Of a stretch of DNA of 64,000 bases, positions 25,784 to 35,084 are shown in pieces. The notes under the pieces were generated by a model, which saw only the letters and a list, made by a program, of their open reading frames with translations, did not search any database and was not told where the DNA came from. The translations under genes and the position numbers were made by a program. Source of the DNA: DATATV01 sp035551355 (GTDB lineage Bacteria > Actinomycetota > Actinomycetes > Mycobacteriales > Pseudonocardiaceae); the NCBI GenBank assembly GCA_035551355.1, contig DASZNF010000141.1:186001-250000 (forward strand). Direction: 5' to 3'. The stretch's first letter is position 1. Each line of letters opens with the position of its first letter.

Positions 25784-26398
25784 GTGGCTGGCAGGCGACG
25801 TGGCAGGCCGCCACAGTCCAACAGTTCCGACACCCGGGAGCTGATCATGCGCACCGCCCGCGAGGTGTTCAGTGAACGCGGCTACGAGCGCACCACGTTC
25901 CGGGAGATCGCCGAGCGGATCGGACTGACCCGGCCGGCCGTCAACCACTATTTCCCGGACAAGGAATCGCTCTACCAGGCGCTGTTCGGCTCGGCCCGGG
26001 ACGTGGTGGTCCAGGCCGCGGTCGCCCGCGCCGGAGAGCAGGAGACCCTGGCCGGCCAGCTGGCCGCCTTCCTCGACGCGGCGACCCAGGTCGACTCGAA
26101 GGACCGGTCGTTCGCGAAGTTCATGGCGGCCTCGGTGCTCGACGGGTTCCGCCATCCGCAGTTGCAGGACAGCGCGCGGCGCCAGATCGACGAGGTCCGC
26201 GAGTTCCTGCGGCAGGCGCTGACCGCGGCGGTGGACCGGGGCGAGATACCGGCCGACATCGACCTGCCCGCGGTGGTCGAGATGCTCATCGCGGTGCTGT
26301 GGGGGATGGGCCTCTACGCCGGCTTCCTGGGCACCCACGACCAGTTGGAGTCCGTGGTCGCGGTGCTGTCCCGGCTCGTGGCGGGCGCGCTCTGGTAG
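25784..26398 (+). CDS. TetR-family transcriptional regulator
   Basis: A 204-aa protein with GTG start behind GGAGAG. N-terminal GRRRGRPPQS and the helix-turn-helix TAREVFSERGYERTTFREIA, ERIGLTRPAVNHYFPDKESL are classic TetR/AcrR; the helical C-terminus (about 80-204) is the ligand domain. It is divergent from the DUF7064/PEP-utilising operon and 101 bp upstream of the PPDK-like gene, so it probably controls one or both. Confidence 0.87.
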   Translation: MAGRRRGRPPQSNSSDTRELIMRTAREVFSERGYERTTFREIAERIGLTRPAVNHYFPDKESLYQALFGSARDVVVQAAVARAGEQETLAGQLAAFLDAATQVDSKDRSFAKFMAASVLDGFRHPQLQDSARRQIDEVREFLRQALTAAVDRGEIPADIDLPAVVEMLIAVLWGMGLYAGFLGTHDQLESVVAVLSRLVAGALW

Positions 26399-26499
26399 CC
26401 CGCCGACGCCGTCAGCCCGCCGGATAACCTAACGTTGCTTGGTTTGTCTGAGCGCGGCCGGTGCCCCGGGTGCGCCACGGCCCGAGGAGATCCCTGACG

Positions 26500-28113
26500 A
26501 TGGCACCGGCGGACGGCGTCGACCCGGCGGACATGCTGATCCTGGACGGCACGAGCACCCCGCCCGCGGCGGCGGTGGGCGGCAAGGCGGCAGGCATCGC
26601 CCGGATGGCCGCCGACGGGTTGCCGGTGCCGCCCGCGTTCGTGCTCGGCACCGGCAGCTGCCGGGAGTTCCTGGCCGAGGGCGAGGCCGTGCTTGACCGG
26701 CTGTGGCCGGGGGTGCGGGCCGGGATGGCTCATCTGGAGCGGGTGACCCGGCGCCGGTTCGGTGACCCGCGCTCGCCACTGCTGGTGTCCGTGCGCAGCG
26801 GCGCGCCCACGAGCATGCCCGGGATGATGGACACGGTGCTGAACCTGGGTTTCGACGACGGTGTCGAGCGCGGGCTGGCCCGGGCGGTGAGCCCGGAACA
26901 CGCCCGGGACACCCGCCGCCGGTTCGAGCGGCAGTTCGGCGCCGTCGTGGGCGGCGCGAAGATCCCCGCCGACCCGTGGCGGCAACTGCGCACGGCCATC
27001 GCCGCGGTGTTCGGGTCCTGGCACTCGGCGCGGGCGGTGGCCTACCGCGCCCGCCACGGGCTGGACGAGCACGCGGGCACCGCGGTCACCGTGCAGGCCA
27101 TGGTGTACGGCAACGCCGACGCGCGATCGGGCACCGGGGTGCTGTTCAGTCGCGATCCGGCCACCGGTGCGGCCGAGCCGTTGGGCGAGTGGCTGGCCGA
27201 GGCCCAGGGCGAGGACGTGGTGTCCGGCGACCGGTCGCCCCGGCCGTTGTCCGACCTGGCCGGCCTGCTGCCGGAGGTGCACGCACGGCTGCTGGAGCAC
27301 GCGGCCTTCCTGGAGCGGCGACACCGGGACGTGCAGGACATCGAGTTCACGGTGGAACGCGGGCAGTTGTGGCTGTTGCAGACCCGGTCGGCCAAGCGGT
27401 CGCCGCGGGCGGCCATCCGGTTCGCCGCCGCGCTGGCCCGCGAGGGGGTGGTGCAGCCGGCCGAGGCGGTGCGCATGGTCTCGGCCGAGCAGGTGCGCGC
27501 GGCCATGCGCCCCGGCCTGTCCCCGACCCGCTCCTCGGCCCTCGACGTGCTCGCCCGCGGGCTGCCGGTCTGTCCCGGGGTCGGTTCCGGGGTGTTGGTC
27601 ACCGACCCGGACGAGGCGGAAGCCCGGGCGGCGCGGGGGGAATCGGTGGTGCTGGCCCGCCGCACCACCAGCCCGCACGACCTGCCCGGCATGCTGGCCG
27701 CCACCGCGATCGTGACCGAGGTGGGCGGGGCGACCTCGCACGCCGCCGTGGTCAGCCGGGAACTCGGGGTGCCCTGTGTGGTGGGCTGCGGCGAGGGCAG
27801 CCTGCACGGCCACGCGGACGCGCTGGTCACGGTGTGCGGCGACACCGGCGAGGTGGTGCGGGGCACCGTGCCACTGGCTCCGGCGCTGGCCGAGGACAGC
27901 GACCCCGACCTGCGGGAGCTGACCCGCTGGGCCCGGCAGGTGTCGCCGCTGCAGGTGTGGCGGCCCGGCGAGGGGCCGGCCGGCGCGCGCGCCGATGTGG
28001 CCCTGGCTACGGCCGAACAGATCCGAATGGCGCTGTCGTCGGGAGTTCGCGCGGTGGTGACCGAACACCCGTTGCCGGTACTTTTGACAGCCGTGGCGTT
28101 CAATTCGAAATAA
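26500..28113 (+). CDS. PPDK-like protein with ATP-grasp and phosphohistidine domains, no PEP barrel
   Basis: A 537-aa protein. The ATP-grasp half shows pyruvate phosphate dikinase signatures: GGKAAGIARMAADGLPVPPA, SVRSGAPTSMPGMMDTVLNL, VLFSRDPATG and DIEFTVERGQLWLLQTRSAK. The swivel domain has IVTEVGGATSHAAVVSREL, GVPCVVG, with the phospho-acceptor His. After about 80 more residues it stops, lacking the roughly 340-aa PEP/pyruvate TIM barrel of full PPDK (about 870-900 aa). It could phosphorylate its own His from ATP but has no place to bind pyruvate. The start is ATG 26500, with GAGGAG 11 nt upstream; an in-frame GTG at 26461 is less likely. Confidence 0.8.
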   Translation: MAPADGVDPADMLILDGTSTPPAAAVGGKAAGIARMAADGLPVPPAFVLGTGSCREFLAEGEAVLDRLWPGVRAGMAHLERVTRRRFGDPRSPLLVSVRSGAPTSMPGMMDTVLNLGFDDGVERGLARAVSPEHARDTRRRFERQFGAVVGGAKIPADPWRQLRTAIAAVFGSWHSARAVAYRARHGLDEHAGTAVTVQAMVYGNADARSGTGVLFSRDPATGAAEPLGEWLAEAQGEDVVSGDRSPRPLSDLAGLLPEVHARLLEHAAFLERRHRDVQDIEFTVERGQLWLLQTRSAKRSPRAAIRFAAALAREGVVQPAEAVRMVSAEQVRAAMRPGLSPTRSSALDVLARGLPVCPGVGSGVLVTDPDEAEARAARGESVVLARRTTSPHDLPGMLAATAIVTEVGGATSHAAVVSRELGVPCVVGCGEGSLHGHADALVTVCGDTGEVVRGTVPLAPALAEDSDPDLRELTRWARQVSPLQVWRPGEGPAGARADVALATAEQIRMALSSGVRAVVTEHPLPVLLTAVAFNSK

Positions 28114-28326
28114 CGTCACCCGGTCGGGGTTGATCGCCGAACGAGATCGCGTTCGAAGTGGCCGCGCGCTCGGTGGAGCTGCGGTGATGGAGGCCCTAAA
28201 TTGACGCAGAGGTAAATTCGAGTGCCGCTTCCGGAGTCGTGCGCGGCCTTTCCGAAAAACACCGCCGGGTAGCATCCGATGTTGTTCGGTTACGTTTTGC
28301 GCGCGGGCCGGGGGAGGTGGTCGTCA

Positions 28327-28992
28327 GTGGTCCGGCCGAAAGTTCCGCTGCTCTCCCGGGAACAGGTGCTGCGCACGGCGATCGAGATCATCGACCGCGA
28401 GGGCCTCGAGGGCCTGAGCATCCGCAGGCTCGCCGCCGTCCTCGGCGTCAACGGCACCTCGCTGTACCACCACTTCACCAGCAAGCACGAGATCGTGGCC
28501 GGCGCCGCGGAACTCGCCCTGGCCGAGGCCCGGCCGGCCATCGCCCCGGGCACCGACTGGCAGCAGTGGCTGCCCGAGCACGCCCGCGGCCTGCGCCGGG
28601 CGCTGTGCGCCCACCCGGCGCTGCTGCCGGTCATGGCCCGGAGCCGGGCATCCGGCCCCGGCGCGCGGCGGCTGGACAGCATGGCCGAACGGATGATGGC
28701 CGAGGGCCTGCCCAGCGCCGCGGTGATGCCGTTGCTGGACGCGCTGGAGCTGTTCGCCATCGGCAGCGTCCTGCACGAGACCGACGCGGACGGGCCCGGG
28801 CCGTCGAGCGCGCCGGCCGGTGAGTATCCCGCGCTGGCCAAGGCGATGAGCGAGCGCGGACTGTCCGCCGACGAGATCTACGACCTGGTCACCAACAGCA
28901 TCCTGGCCGCGATCGACGCCGCGGTGAAACGGCATCAGGCCCGCTGGCTGCCCACGGCCCGGCAGTCCGGCCCGCAACTGGCCACCGGCTGA
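28327..28992 (+). CDS. TetR-family regulator with TetR/AcrR C-terminal domain
   Basis: A 221-aa protein. GTG at 28327 is chosen since GGGGAGG lies 9 nt before it and the protein then opens VVRPKVPLLSREQVLRTAIE, as relatives do. The HTH is LEGLSIRRLAAVLGVNGTSL, YHHFTSKHEI. The C-terminal half matches the TetR_C helical domain. It converges on the terpene synthase gene (29-bp gap) and is the nearest candidate regulator for the palindrome at that gene's promoter. Confidence 0.82.
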   Translation: MVRPKVPLLSREQVLRTAIEIIDREGLEGLSIRRLAAVLGVNGTSLYHHFTSKHEIVAGAAELALAEARPAIAPGTDWQQWLPEHARGLRRALCAHPALLPVMARSRASGPGARRLDSMAERMMAEGLPSAAVMPLLDALELFAIGSVLHETDADGPGPSSAPAGEYPALAKAMSERGLSADEIYDLVTNSILAAIDAAVKRHQARWLPTARQSGPQLATG

Positions 28993-29021
28993 TCCGGTCC
29001 TCGGTCCGCGCCCGGTGTCCC

Positions 29022-30032
29022 TCACCGCGCTTGGGCGGCCTGGTTCGCGTACCGGGCCGTGACGGCCATCCAGCTCAGCAAACCCGACGCTGTCGTGCGC
29101 ACTCCCTCGGCGTAGCGGGCCGCGGGGTCGGGCAGCGTCTCCGCGGCCTCGGTCAGGAAACTCAGCGTGGCCAGCTCCGCGTTGACCAGCTCCACGATCC
29201 GGGCCGCGGCCTGGCTTTCGGTCAGGCCGTCGTGGGTGGTCAGCGTCACCATCAGGTTGCAGCCGTTGCCGTGATCGCTTTCCCGCTGGTAGGCGAACAG
29301 ATCATTGGCCCAGGCCATGGCGTGGTTGAGTCGCAGGGTCAGATCGGTGATCTCCGGCCGGGAGTGCAGCGACCCGTCCAGCCAGGCTCGGCCGGCCAGT
29401 TCGATCAGGGCTCCTGCGTAGAACATGCCACCGTTGTCGTTGCGGCAGGCCAGATATTCGGCCGTGCTGGGCACGGGCTGCGCCGACCACCGCCGCTCCC
29501 GTTCGGCCCGGGTGGCCGCGAGGTAGTCCAGGAAAACCTGGGCGGTCCGCGCCAGCCAGTGGTCCGGGGCGAGCGCTTGCGCCTCACTCCACAGCTCCCG
29601 CAGCACCGCCGCCATCGGCTCGGCGGCCACCTGAGCCTGCGTGGTCCGGCCGGCGAACACCTCGCCGATCAGCCAGGTGACCTGGCTGACGCGATCGTCC
29701 TGGTCGGCGCCCCAGATCTCGTCGAGGAAATTGTCCAGGCACCACATGTGCGTCAGCAGCCGGTTGGCCAGCCAGAGATCCGGGTAGTCGGCGTCCGGCC
29801 ACATCCGGGCGTGGACTTCGGCGTACCGGTGACTGAGGAACCGTTCGGTGAGCTCGTCCGCGTCGGCGCACCGCGAGAACAGGCCCTGCTGCCGGATCCA
29901 GCGGTCGGTATCGATGTGGAGTTGCTCCCGGCGGGCATGCACCCGGGCGGTGAACGGGCTGTAGATGACCAGCGCGTCCGCGGTCTCGCCGGGCCAGCAC
30001 ACCACCGGTGTCGCTTCAGTCGTCAATGCCAT
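29022..30032 (-). CDS. Class I terpene synthase
   Basis: A 336-aa protein of the bacterial type I terpene cyclase fold. The first metal motif is CLDNFLDE (D100, D104/E105), the aspartate-rich motif in degenerate form. The second is NDLFAYQRE (N243, E251), where the usual Ser/Thr of the NSE triad is Ala at 247. R/ND-rich ACRNDNGGMF (about 196-204) fits the effector/pyrophosphate-sensing region, and the C-terminal ARY fits the conserved RY pair. It should cyclise a prenyl diphosphate (probably C15), but chain length and product cannot be predicted. No P450 or prenyltransferase is adjacent. The leader is about 108 nt, with a promoter at 30147-30174. Confidence 0.82.
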   Translation of the reverse strand: MALTTEATPVVCWPGETADALVIYSPFTARVHARREQLHIDTDRWIRQQGLFSRCADADELTERFLSHRYAEVHARMWPDADYPDLWLANRLLTHMWCLDNFLDEIWGADQDDRVSQVTWLIGEVFAGRTTQAQVAAEPMAAVLRELWSEAQALAPDHWLARTAQVFLDYLAATRAERERRWSAQPVPSTAEYLACRNDNGGMFYAGALIELAGRAWLDGSLHSRPEITDLTLRLNHAMAWANDLFAYQRESDHGNGCNLMVTLTTHDGLTESQAAARIVELVNAELATLSFLTEAAETLPDPAARYAEGVRTTASGLLSWMAVTARYANQAAQAR

Positions 30033-30132
30033 CGCGGGTCATCCGTTCCTCGCCGGCCTGCTGACTTCTCGACAAACGATGAAATGGTGTCCGCTCGTTG
30101 TCGCGTATTACCAGCGAGTTTTCAAGGAACAT

Positions 30133-30174
30133 GATCACGGTACGATGATCTACGCAAACGCGGCCGATTGTCAA
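30133..30174 (-). promoter_or_regulatory. Terpene synthase promoter overlapped by an inverted repeat
   Basis: On the minus strand TTGACA (30174-30169), 16 nt, TAGATC (30152-30147). GATCA-N8-TGATC at 30133-30150 overlaps the -10 and start region. A repressor bound there would block transcription. Confidence 0.5.
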
Positions 30175-30330
30175 CGCCCGCTGGAAGTTCGCGGTGACCG
30201 AGATCCGTTGCTGACGCCCGTGTCCACCCGCTCCGCGGCCCCGGTAATTTCATCGGCGTGAAGGTTGACCAGCGCTCTTTTCGACGATTTACCGGAAAGC
30301 TGTGGGCCGGAAAGGAATGGGGGTGAGAAT

Positions 30331-30465
30331 GTGCTGAAAATTGCTGGTCAGGTTCGCGGCGCGGCGCTCGGTCGCATCGTGTTCACCACCACCATCCCGC
30401 CGCGCGTCACCGCGGTTCGTGGCACGGCCCGCTCGCCCGCCCCCGCGCGCCTGGCGTCAGCGTGA
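30331..30465 (+). CDS. Possible 44-aa small protein (unconfirmed)
   Basis: GTG at 30331, preceded by GGGGGTGAG, to TGA at 30465. The peptide starts VLKIAGQVRGAALGRIVFTT and is basic, with strong G/C bias at third positions. Not recognised; no neighbour context. Confidence 0.25.
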   Translation: MLKIAGQVRGAALGRIVFTTTIPPRVTAVRGTARSPAPARLASA

Positions 30466-30781
30466 CGAGCACGGCGGTGGACCACGCGCCGTTGCTCCGG
30501 CGGTCTCTACTGTCAACTGTCAAACATGATCTGTAATGCGGCGCTTATTTTCGTGAATTATATTGCGATTACGTCTTTCGACGCTTTCCGTGCGGCTGTA
30601 TGCACGCTTTTCCGCTGGTCCATTCGGTCTGATATGTCCGTTTTGAGACAAGGCGAGACAGCCTTTGTCGCAACTGAGAATTTTCTGTGACACGGTGATC
30701 GAAATGCCCGTTGACGTGCCAAGCTGCGACTGGGCCGACCGTCCCACCGGATCAGTCGGCGCCGCGATCGAGAGGATGCGC

Positions 30782-33700
30782 ATGTTATCCCGAGCGAGAC
30801 GCGCAGGAATCACCTTCCTATTCATATTCCTTCTTGCCGCCACCGTCGCCTCATTCATGTCCGCGGTGCCGGCCGCGGCGTCGCCCGCGCCGTCGGCCCC
30901 CAGCTCGAATGCCGCCGCCGCGAACAGCACGGTGAAATCCACCTCGTCCACCAGCCCGGGTGTGCACCCCACCCGCCGCGCCTGCGCCCAGACCGACCAA
31001 CCCGGTCTCGCGTCCTGCCTGGCCCTGGCCCGCACCGACGTGACCGGCGGCCGCGGCGTCCAGCCCAATGCCACCCCGTCCGGTTACGGCCCCACCGACC
31101 TGCAGAGCGCCTACGCGCTGCCCTCCGCGACCGCGGGCAGCGGCGCGACCGTCGCCCTGGTCGACGCGTTCGACTACCCGGACGCCGAATCCGAACTGGC
31201 CGTCTACCGCGCCCAGTACGGCCTGCCCGCGTGCACCAGCGACACCGGCTGTTTCAGCCGGGTGGACCAGCGCGGTGGCACCCAGTACCCGGCCCCCGAC
31301 TCGGGCTGGCAGGAAGAGGAGGCGCTGGACCTGGACATGGTGTCGGCGGCCTGCCCGAACTGCCACATCGTGCTGGTCGAGGCCGATGACAACAGCCTGG
31401 ACAACCTCGGCGCCGCGGTGAACGAGGCGGTGGCCCTTGGCGCCAAGTACGTGTCCAACAGCTACGGCGGCAGCGAGGACCCGTCGGAGACGGCGTCCGA
31501 CGCGGCCTACTACGACCACCCGGGCGTGGCGGTCACCGCGAGCAGCGGCGACGAGGGCTACGGCGTGGAATACCCGGCGGCCTCGCCGGACGTGACCGCG
31601 GTCGGCGGCACCTCGCTGGTCGCCGACGCCGGCACCCGCGGCTGGGCGGAGAGCGCGTGGTCGGGCGCGGGCAGCGGATGCTCGGCCTACGAAGCCAAAC
31701 CCAGCTTCCAGACCGACACCGGCTGCGCCAACCGCACTGAGGCCGACGTGTCCGCGGTCGCCGACCCGAACACCGGTGTGGCCGTGTACGTGCAGGGCGC
31801 CTGGCACGTGTTCGGCGGCACCAGCGTGGCCTCCCCGCTGATCGCGTCGATCTACGCGCTGGGCGGTGACCCGGTCGCCGGCACCTACCCGAACTCCTAC
31901 CCCTACGCCGATTCCGGCGCCCTCAACGACGTCACGGTGGGCGCCAACGGCGCGTGCACCCCGACCTACCTGTGCGTCGCCGGCACCGGCTACGACGGGC
32001 CGACCGGCCTGGGCACGCCCAACGGCATCGACGCGTTCCGCAGTGGCCCGACCGGGGTGGTGTCCGGCACGGTCGCGCTGGCTTCGGGCGCCCCGGTGCC
32101 CGGAGTGCAGGTCGGCGCCGGTGACCGGTCGGCCACCACGGACGCGCAGGGCGCCTACTCGCTCACCGTGCCCACCGGGACCTACACGGTGACCGCGAGC
32201 AAGTTCGGTTACAGCACAGCGACCGTGAGCGGGGTGACTGTCGCGAGTGGACAGTCGGTGACCGAGAACCTCACCATCGCCGCGCAGCCGTTCGTCACGC
32301 TGTCCGGCCTCGTGCGGGACGGCTCGGGGCACGGCTGGCCGGTCTACGCGAAGGTGCAGATCGCCGGGCAGCCGACCACCGCGGTCTACACCGATCCGAC
32401 GACCGGGCACTACGCGCTGAGCGTGCCCGCGGATTCGACCTACACGGTGCAGACCGATCCGCTCTATACCGGATACCAGGCGGATTCGCGCTCGGTCACC
32501 GTGGGCGCGGCCGATACGGGTCAGGACATCGCGGTCACGGTCGATCCCAGCACCTGCGCCGCCCCCGGCTACACCGACCAGTACACCGGAACCAGCCAGA
32601 GCTTCGACGGCGCGGCCGCGCCGGCCGGCTGGAGTGTGACCGATGGCGTGGGCAACGGGCAGACCTGGGCGTTCGCCGATGCCGGCGGCCGGGGCAACCG
32701 TACCGGCGGCTCGGGCGGCTTCGCCGTCATCGACAGCGACCACTACGGCTCCGGCAACTCCCAGGACAGCTCGCTGGTCAGCCCGGTGCTGGATTTCAGC
32801 ACGGCGACCAATCCGACGGTCTCCTTCGCCACCGACTACTACGGCTTCACCGGTCAGACCGGCGCTGTGGAGTACACGGTGGACGGTGGTCAGACCTGGA
32901 CCGCGGTGTGGCAGCACGGTGCGGACAGCATCACCGGGCCGTCCACCCAGTCGATCGCGCTGCCCGGCGCGGCCGGGAAAGCCGCGGTGCAGGTGCGCTT
33001 CCACTTCACCGCGGCCTGGGGCTACTGGTGGGAACTGGACAATGTGTTCGTCGGTGACCACAACTGCGTGGCCACCCCCGGCGGTCTGGTCACCGGGCAC
33101 GTGTACGACCAGAACACCGGTGCCGGGGTGAACGGCGCCGTGATCACCAGCGCCGACCACACCGCGGACAGCGTGGTGAGCGCGGCCGATCCGGCGCAGG
33201 GCAACGGTTTCTTCTGGCTGTTCTCCTCGCTGACCGGCAGTCACCCGCTCACCGCCACCGCGGGCAACTACACCGCGTCCACCACCCCGGTGACCGTGGC
33301 GCCGAACTGGACGACACCGGCGACGCTGTCGCTGACCGCCGGACGGCTCACGGTCAACGTCACCTCGATTGACAAAACCGTGGCCTGGCAAGGAAACACG
33401 ACCCAGAAGGTCAAGGTGACCAACACCGGTTCGGCCCCGGCCGCGGTGACCATCGGCCAACAGCCCGGCAGTTCGCCCGCCGCGGTCACCGGCGCGCCCG
33501 AACAGTCGGTCCCGGGCAGCTACACCCCCGGTCCGCTGGTGGGGCCGAAAGCGGCCGCACGTAAGGCGGCCGCGGCGATCCCGGCCACCCCGTCGGCCGC
33601 GCCGTGGCAGACCGTGGCCAACTACCCGACAACGGTGATGGACAACGGGGCCGCAGAGGTGAACGGCAAGATCTACTCGTTCACCGGAATCACCGGTTCC

Positions 33701-34936
33701 GCGTTCCTGGCGCACAACTACGTGTACGACCCGACCGCGCAGAGCTGGACCGCGATCGCCGACATCGGTACGCCCCGGGAGAAACCGGCGGTGGCGGCGC
33801 TGAACGGCAAGGTCTACGTGATCGGCGGCTGGGGCGCGGACGGCAATCCCGTTGCCACCACTGAGATCTACGACCCGTCCACCAACACCTGGTCGACCGG
33901 AGCGGCCAACCCGAAGCCGTACGCGGGCAGCGGGATCGCGGTGACCGGCGGCAAGATCTACCTGGTCGGCGGATGCGGCGCGGTCACCTGCGGGGTGAGC
34001 GACGTCGAGGTCTACGACCCGGTGGCCGGCACCTGGACCGCGGGGCCCGCGCTGCCCGCGGCCATTGCCTGGTCGGCCTGTGGTGGTATCTCGGGCACGT
34101 TGTACTGCGCCGGTGGCACCACCGACACCGCCGCCACCGCGGCCGGCTACTCGCTGAACCCGGCCACCGGGGTGTGGTCGCCGATCGCCGCGCTGCCGGA
34201 AACCCTGTGGGCCGGTGGAAGCACGGTGGCCGGCGGGCAACTGCTGATCTCCGGTGGAATCGGCAACGGCGTGCTGACCAACGCCGGGTATTCCTACGAT
34301 CCGGCGACCAACGCGTGGACCGCGCTGCCCAACGCCAACAACACCCTCTACCGCGGCGCGAGTGCCTGCGGTTTCTACAAGATCGGCGGTTCGAGCGGCA
34401 GCTTCAACGCGACCAGCAGCGATGAACTGCTGCCCGGCTACGACAGTTGCGCGGAAACGGTCGACATCCCGTGGTTGTCCGCGTCGCCCGGCACGTTCAC
34501 CGTCGCCCCGGGCGCGTCGGCGACGTTCACGGTGACGCTGAACTCGGACATCGCCGCGATCACCCAGCCGGGCAAGTTCACCGCGACCCTGGCGATCTCG
34601 TCGGCCACGCCGTACCCGGCCCCGGCGATCCCGGTGTCGCTGACGGTCAAACCGCCGTCCACGTGGGGTGAGGTGACCGGCACGATCGTCGGCGCGCTGT
34701 GCACCGGCGGCACCAGCCCGATCCCGGGAACGACCGTGCAGATCGACACCTGGACGGCGAGCTACACCCTGAAAACCGATGCGAACGGCCAATATCAGCT
34801 GTGGCTGGACTACCGGAACAACCCACTCACCCTGATCGTCGCGAAGGACGGCTGGCAGCCCCAGACCGCCCAGGTGAAGGTGGTGAAGCTGAAGACGGTG
34901 ACCACTGATTTCACCCTGAAACCGGATTCCTGCTGA
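30782..34936 (+). CDS. Secreted sedolisin (S53) protease with Kelch and accessory beta domains
   Basis: A 1384-aa exported protein. ATG at 30782 follows GAGAGGA by 6 nt and opens MLSRARRAGITFLFIFLLAA, a signal peptide ending near AAASPAPS. The catalytic domain (about 95-410) has the S53 set: E179 and D183 (QEEEALDLD), D257 (ASSGDEG) and S348 (GGTSVASP). Then come two carboxypeptidase-regulatory-like domains (about 415-570), a MAM-like jelly roll (about 590-740), another regulatory-like domain, a five- to six-blade Kelch propeller (about 890-1160), an immunoglobulin-like segment and a last regulatory-like domain. The usual ~180-aa sedolisin propeptide is absent: only about 60 residues separate the signal and catalytic domains. 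It is presumably an acid-active extracellular endopeptidase. Confidence 0.87.
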   Translation: MLSRARRAGITFLFIFLLAATVASFMSAVPAAASPAPSAPSSNAAAANSTVKSTSSTSPGVHPTRRACAQTDQPGLASCLALARTDVTGGRGVQPNATPSGYGPTDLQSAYALPSATAGSGATVALVDAFDYPDAESELAVYRAQYGLPACTSDTGCFSRVDQRGGTQYPAPDSGWQEEEALDLDMVSAACPNCHIVLVEADDNSLDNLGAAVNEAVALGAKYVSNSYGGSEDPSETASDAAYYDHPGVAVTASSGDEGYGVEYPAASPDVTAVGGTSLVADAGTRGWAESAWSGAGSGCSAYEAKPSFQTDTGCANRTEADVSAVADPNTGVAVYVQGAWHVFGGTSVASPLIASIYALGGDPVAGTYPNSYPYADSGALNDVTVGANGACTPTYLCVAGTGYDGPTGLGTPNGIDAFRSGPTGVVSGTVALASGAPVPGVQVGAGDRSATTDAQGAYSLTVPTGTYTVTASKFGYSTATVSGVTVASGQSVTENLTIAAQPFVTLSGLVRDGSGHGWPVYAKVQIAGQPTTAVYTDPTTGHYALSVPADSTYTVQTDPLYTGYQADSRSVTVGAADTGQDIAVTVDPSTCAAPGYTDQYTGTSQSFDGAAAPAGWSVTDGVGNGQTWAFADAGGRGNRTGGSGGFAVIDSDHYGSGNSQDSSLVSPVLDFSTATNPTVSFATDYYGFTGQTGAVEYTVDGGQTWTAVWQHGADSITGPSTQSIALPGAAGKAAVQVRFHFTAAWGYWWELDNVFVGDHNCVATPGGLVTGHVYDQNTGAGVNGAVITSADHTADSVVSAADPAQGNGFFWLFSSLTGSHPLTATAGNYTASTTPVTVAPNWTTPATLSLTAGRLTVNVTSIDKTVAWQGNTTQKVKVTNTGSAPAAVTIGQQPGSSPAAVTGAPEQSVPGSYTPGPLVGPKAAARKAAAAIPATPSAAPWQTVANYPTTVMDNGAAEVNGKIYSFTGITGSAFLAHNYVYDPTAQSWTAIADIGTPREKPAVAALNGKVYVIGGWGADGNPVATTEIYDPSTNTWSTGAANPKPYAGSGIAVTGGKIYLVGGCGAVTCGVSDVEVYDPVAGTWTAGPALPAAIAWSACGGISGTLYCAGGTTDTAATAAGYSLNPATGVWSPIAALPETLWAGGSTVAGGQLLISGGIGNGVLTNAGYSYDPATNAWTALPNANNTLYRGASACGFYKIGGSSGSFNATSSDELLPGYDSCAETVDIPWLSASPGTFTVAPGASATFTVTLNSDIAAITQPGKFTATLAISSATPYPAPAIPVSLTVKPPSTWGEVTGTIVGALCTGGTSPIPGTTVQIDTWTASYTLKTDANGQYQLWLDYRNNPLTLIVAKDGWQPQTAQVKVVKLKTVTTDFTLKPDSC

Positions 34937-34972
34937 TCCGGATCGGCTTGTCGTGATCTGGTGATCGTTGGG

Positions 34973-35003
34973 CGCGGCCCGGTTCCTCGTGGACCGGGCC
35001 GCG
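34973..35003. terminator. Terminator after the sedolisin gene
   Basis: CGCGGCCCGGT (34973-34983) and ACCGGGCCGCG (34993-35003) are perfect 11-bp arms with a 9-nt loop, 37 bp after the stop. Confidence 0.8.
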
Positions 35004-35084
35004 TTCCGCTCGGAGTGCGTAACCGGGCCGCCGCCCCGAACACCCTCGCGACGGTCGCGGCCGGGCGGTAGTCGATCGCTGGGC

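Larger units (their letters stand above)
30033..30781. other. 749-bp gap between terpene synthase and sedolisin genes
   Basis: Left part holds the terpene synthase promoter. The centre holds a possible 44-codon ORF at 30331. The stretch 30520-30680 is AT-rich, without clear coding signal, and should carry the sedolisin promoter. Confidence 0.5.

Noticed and set aside
28148..28182. CGAAC-N8-GTTCG resembling a LexA box
   Set aside because: Actinobacterial SOS boxes have a 4-nt centre; spacing is wrong and no DNA-repair gene adjoins.
30851..34792. Minus-strand ORF of 1313 codons
   Set aside because: Complement shadow of the sedolisin gene; low-complexity Arg/Gly/Val translation and no start context.
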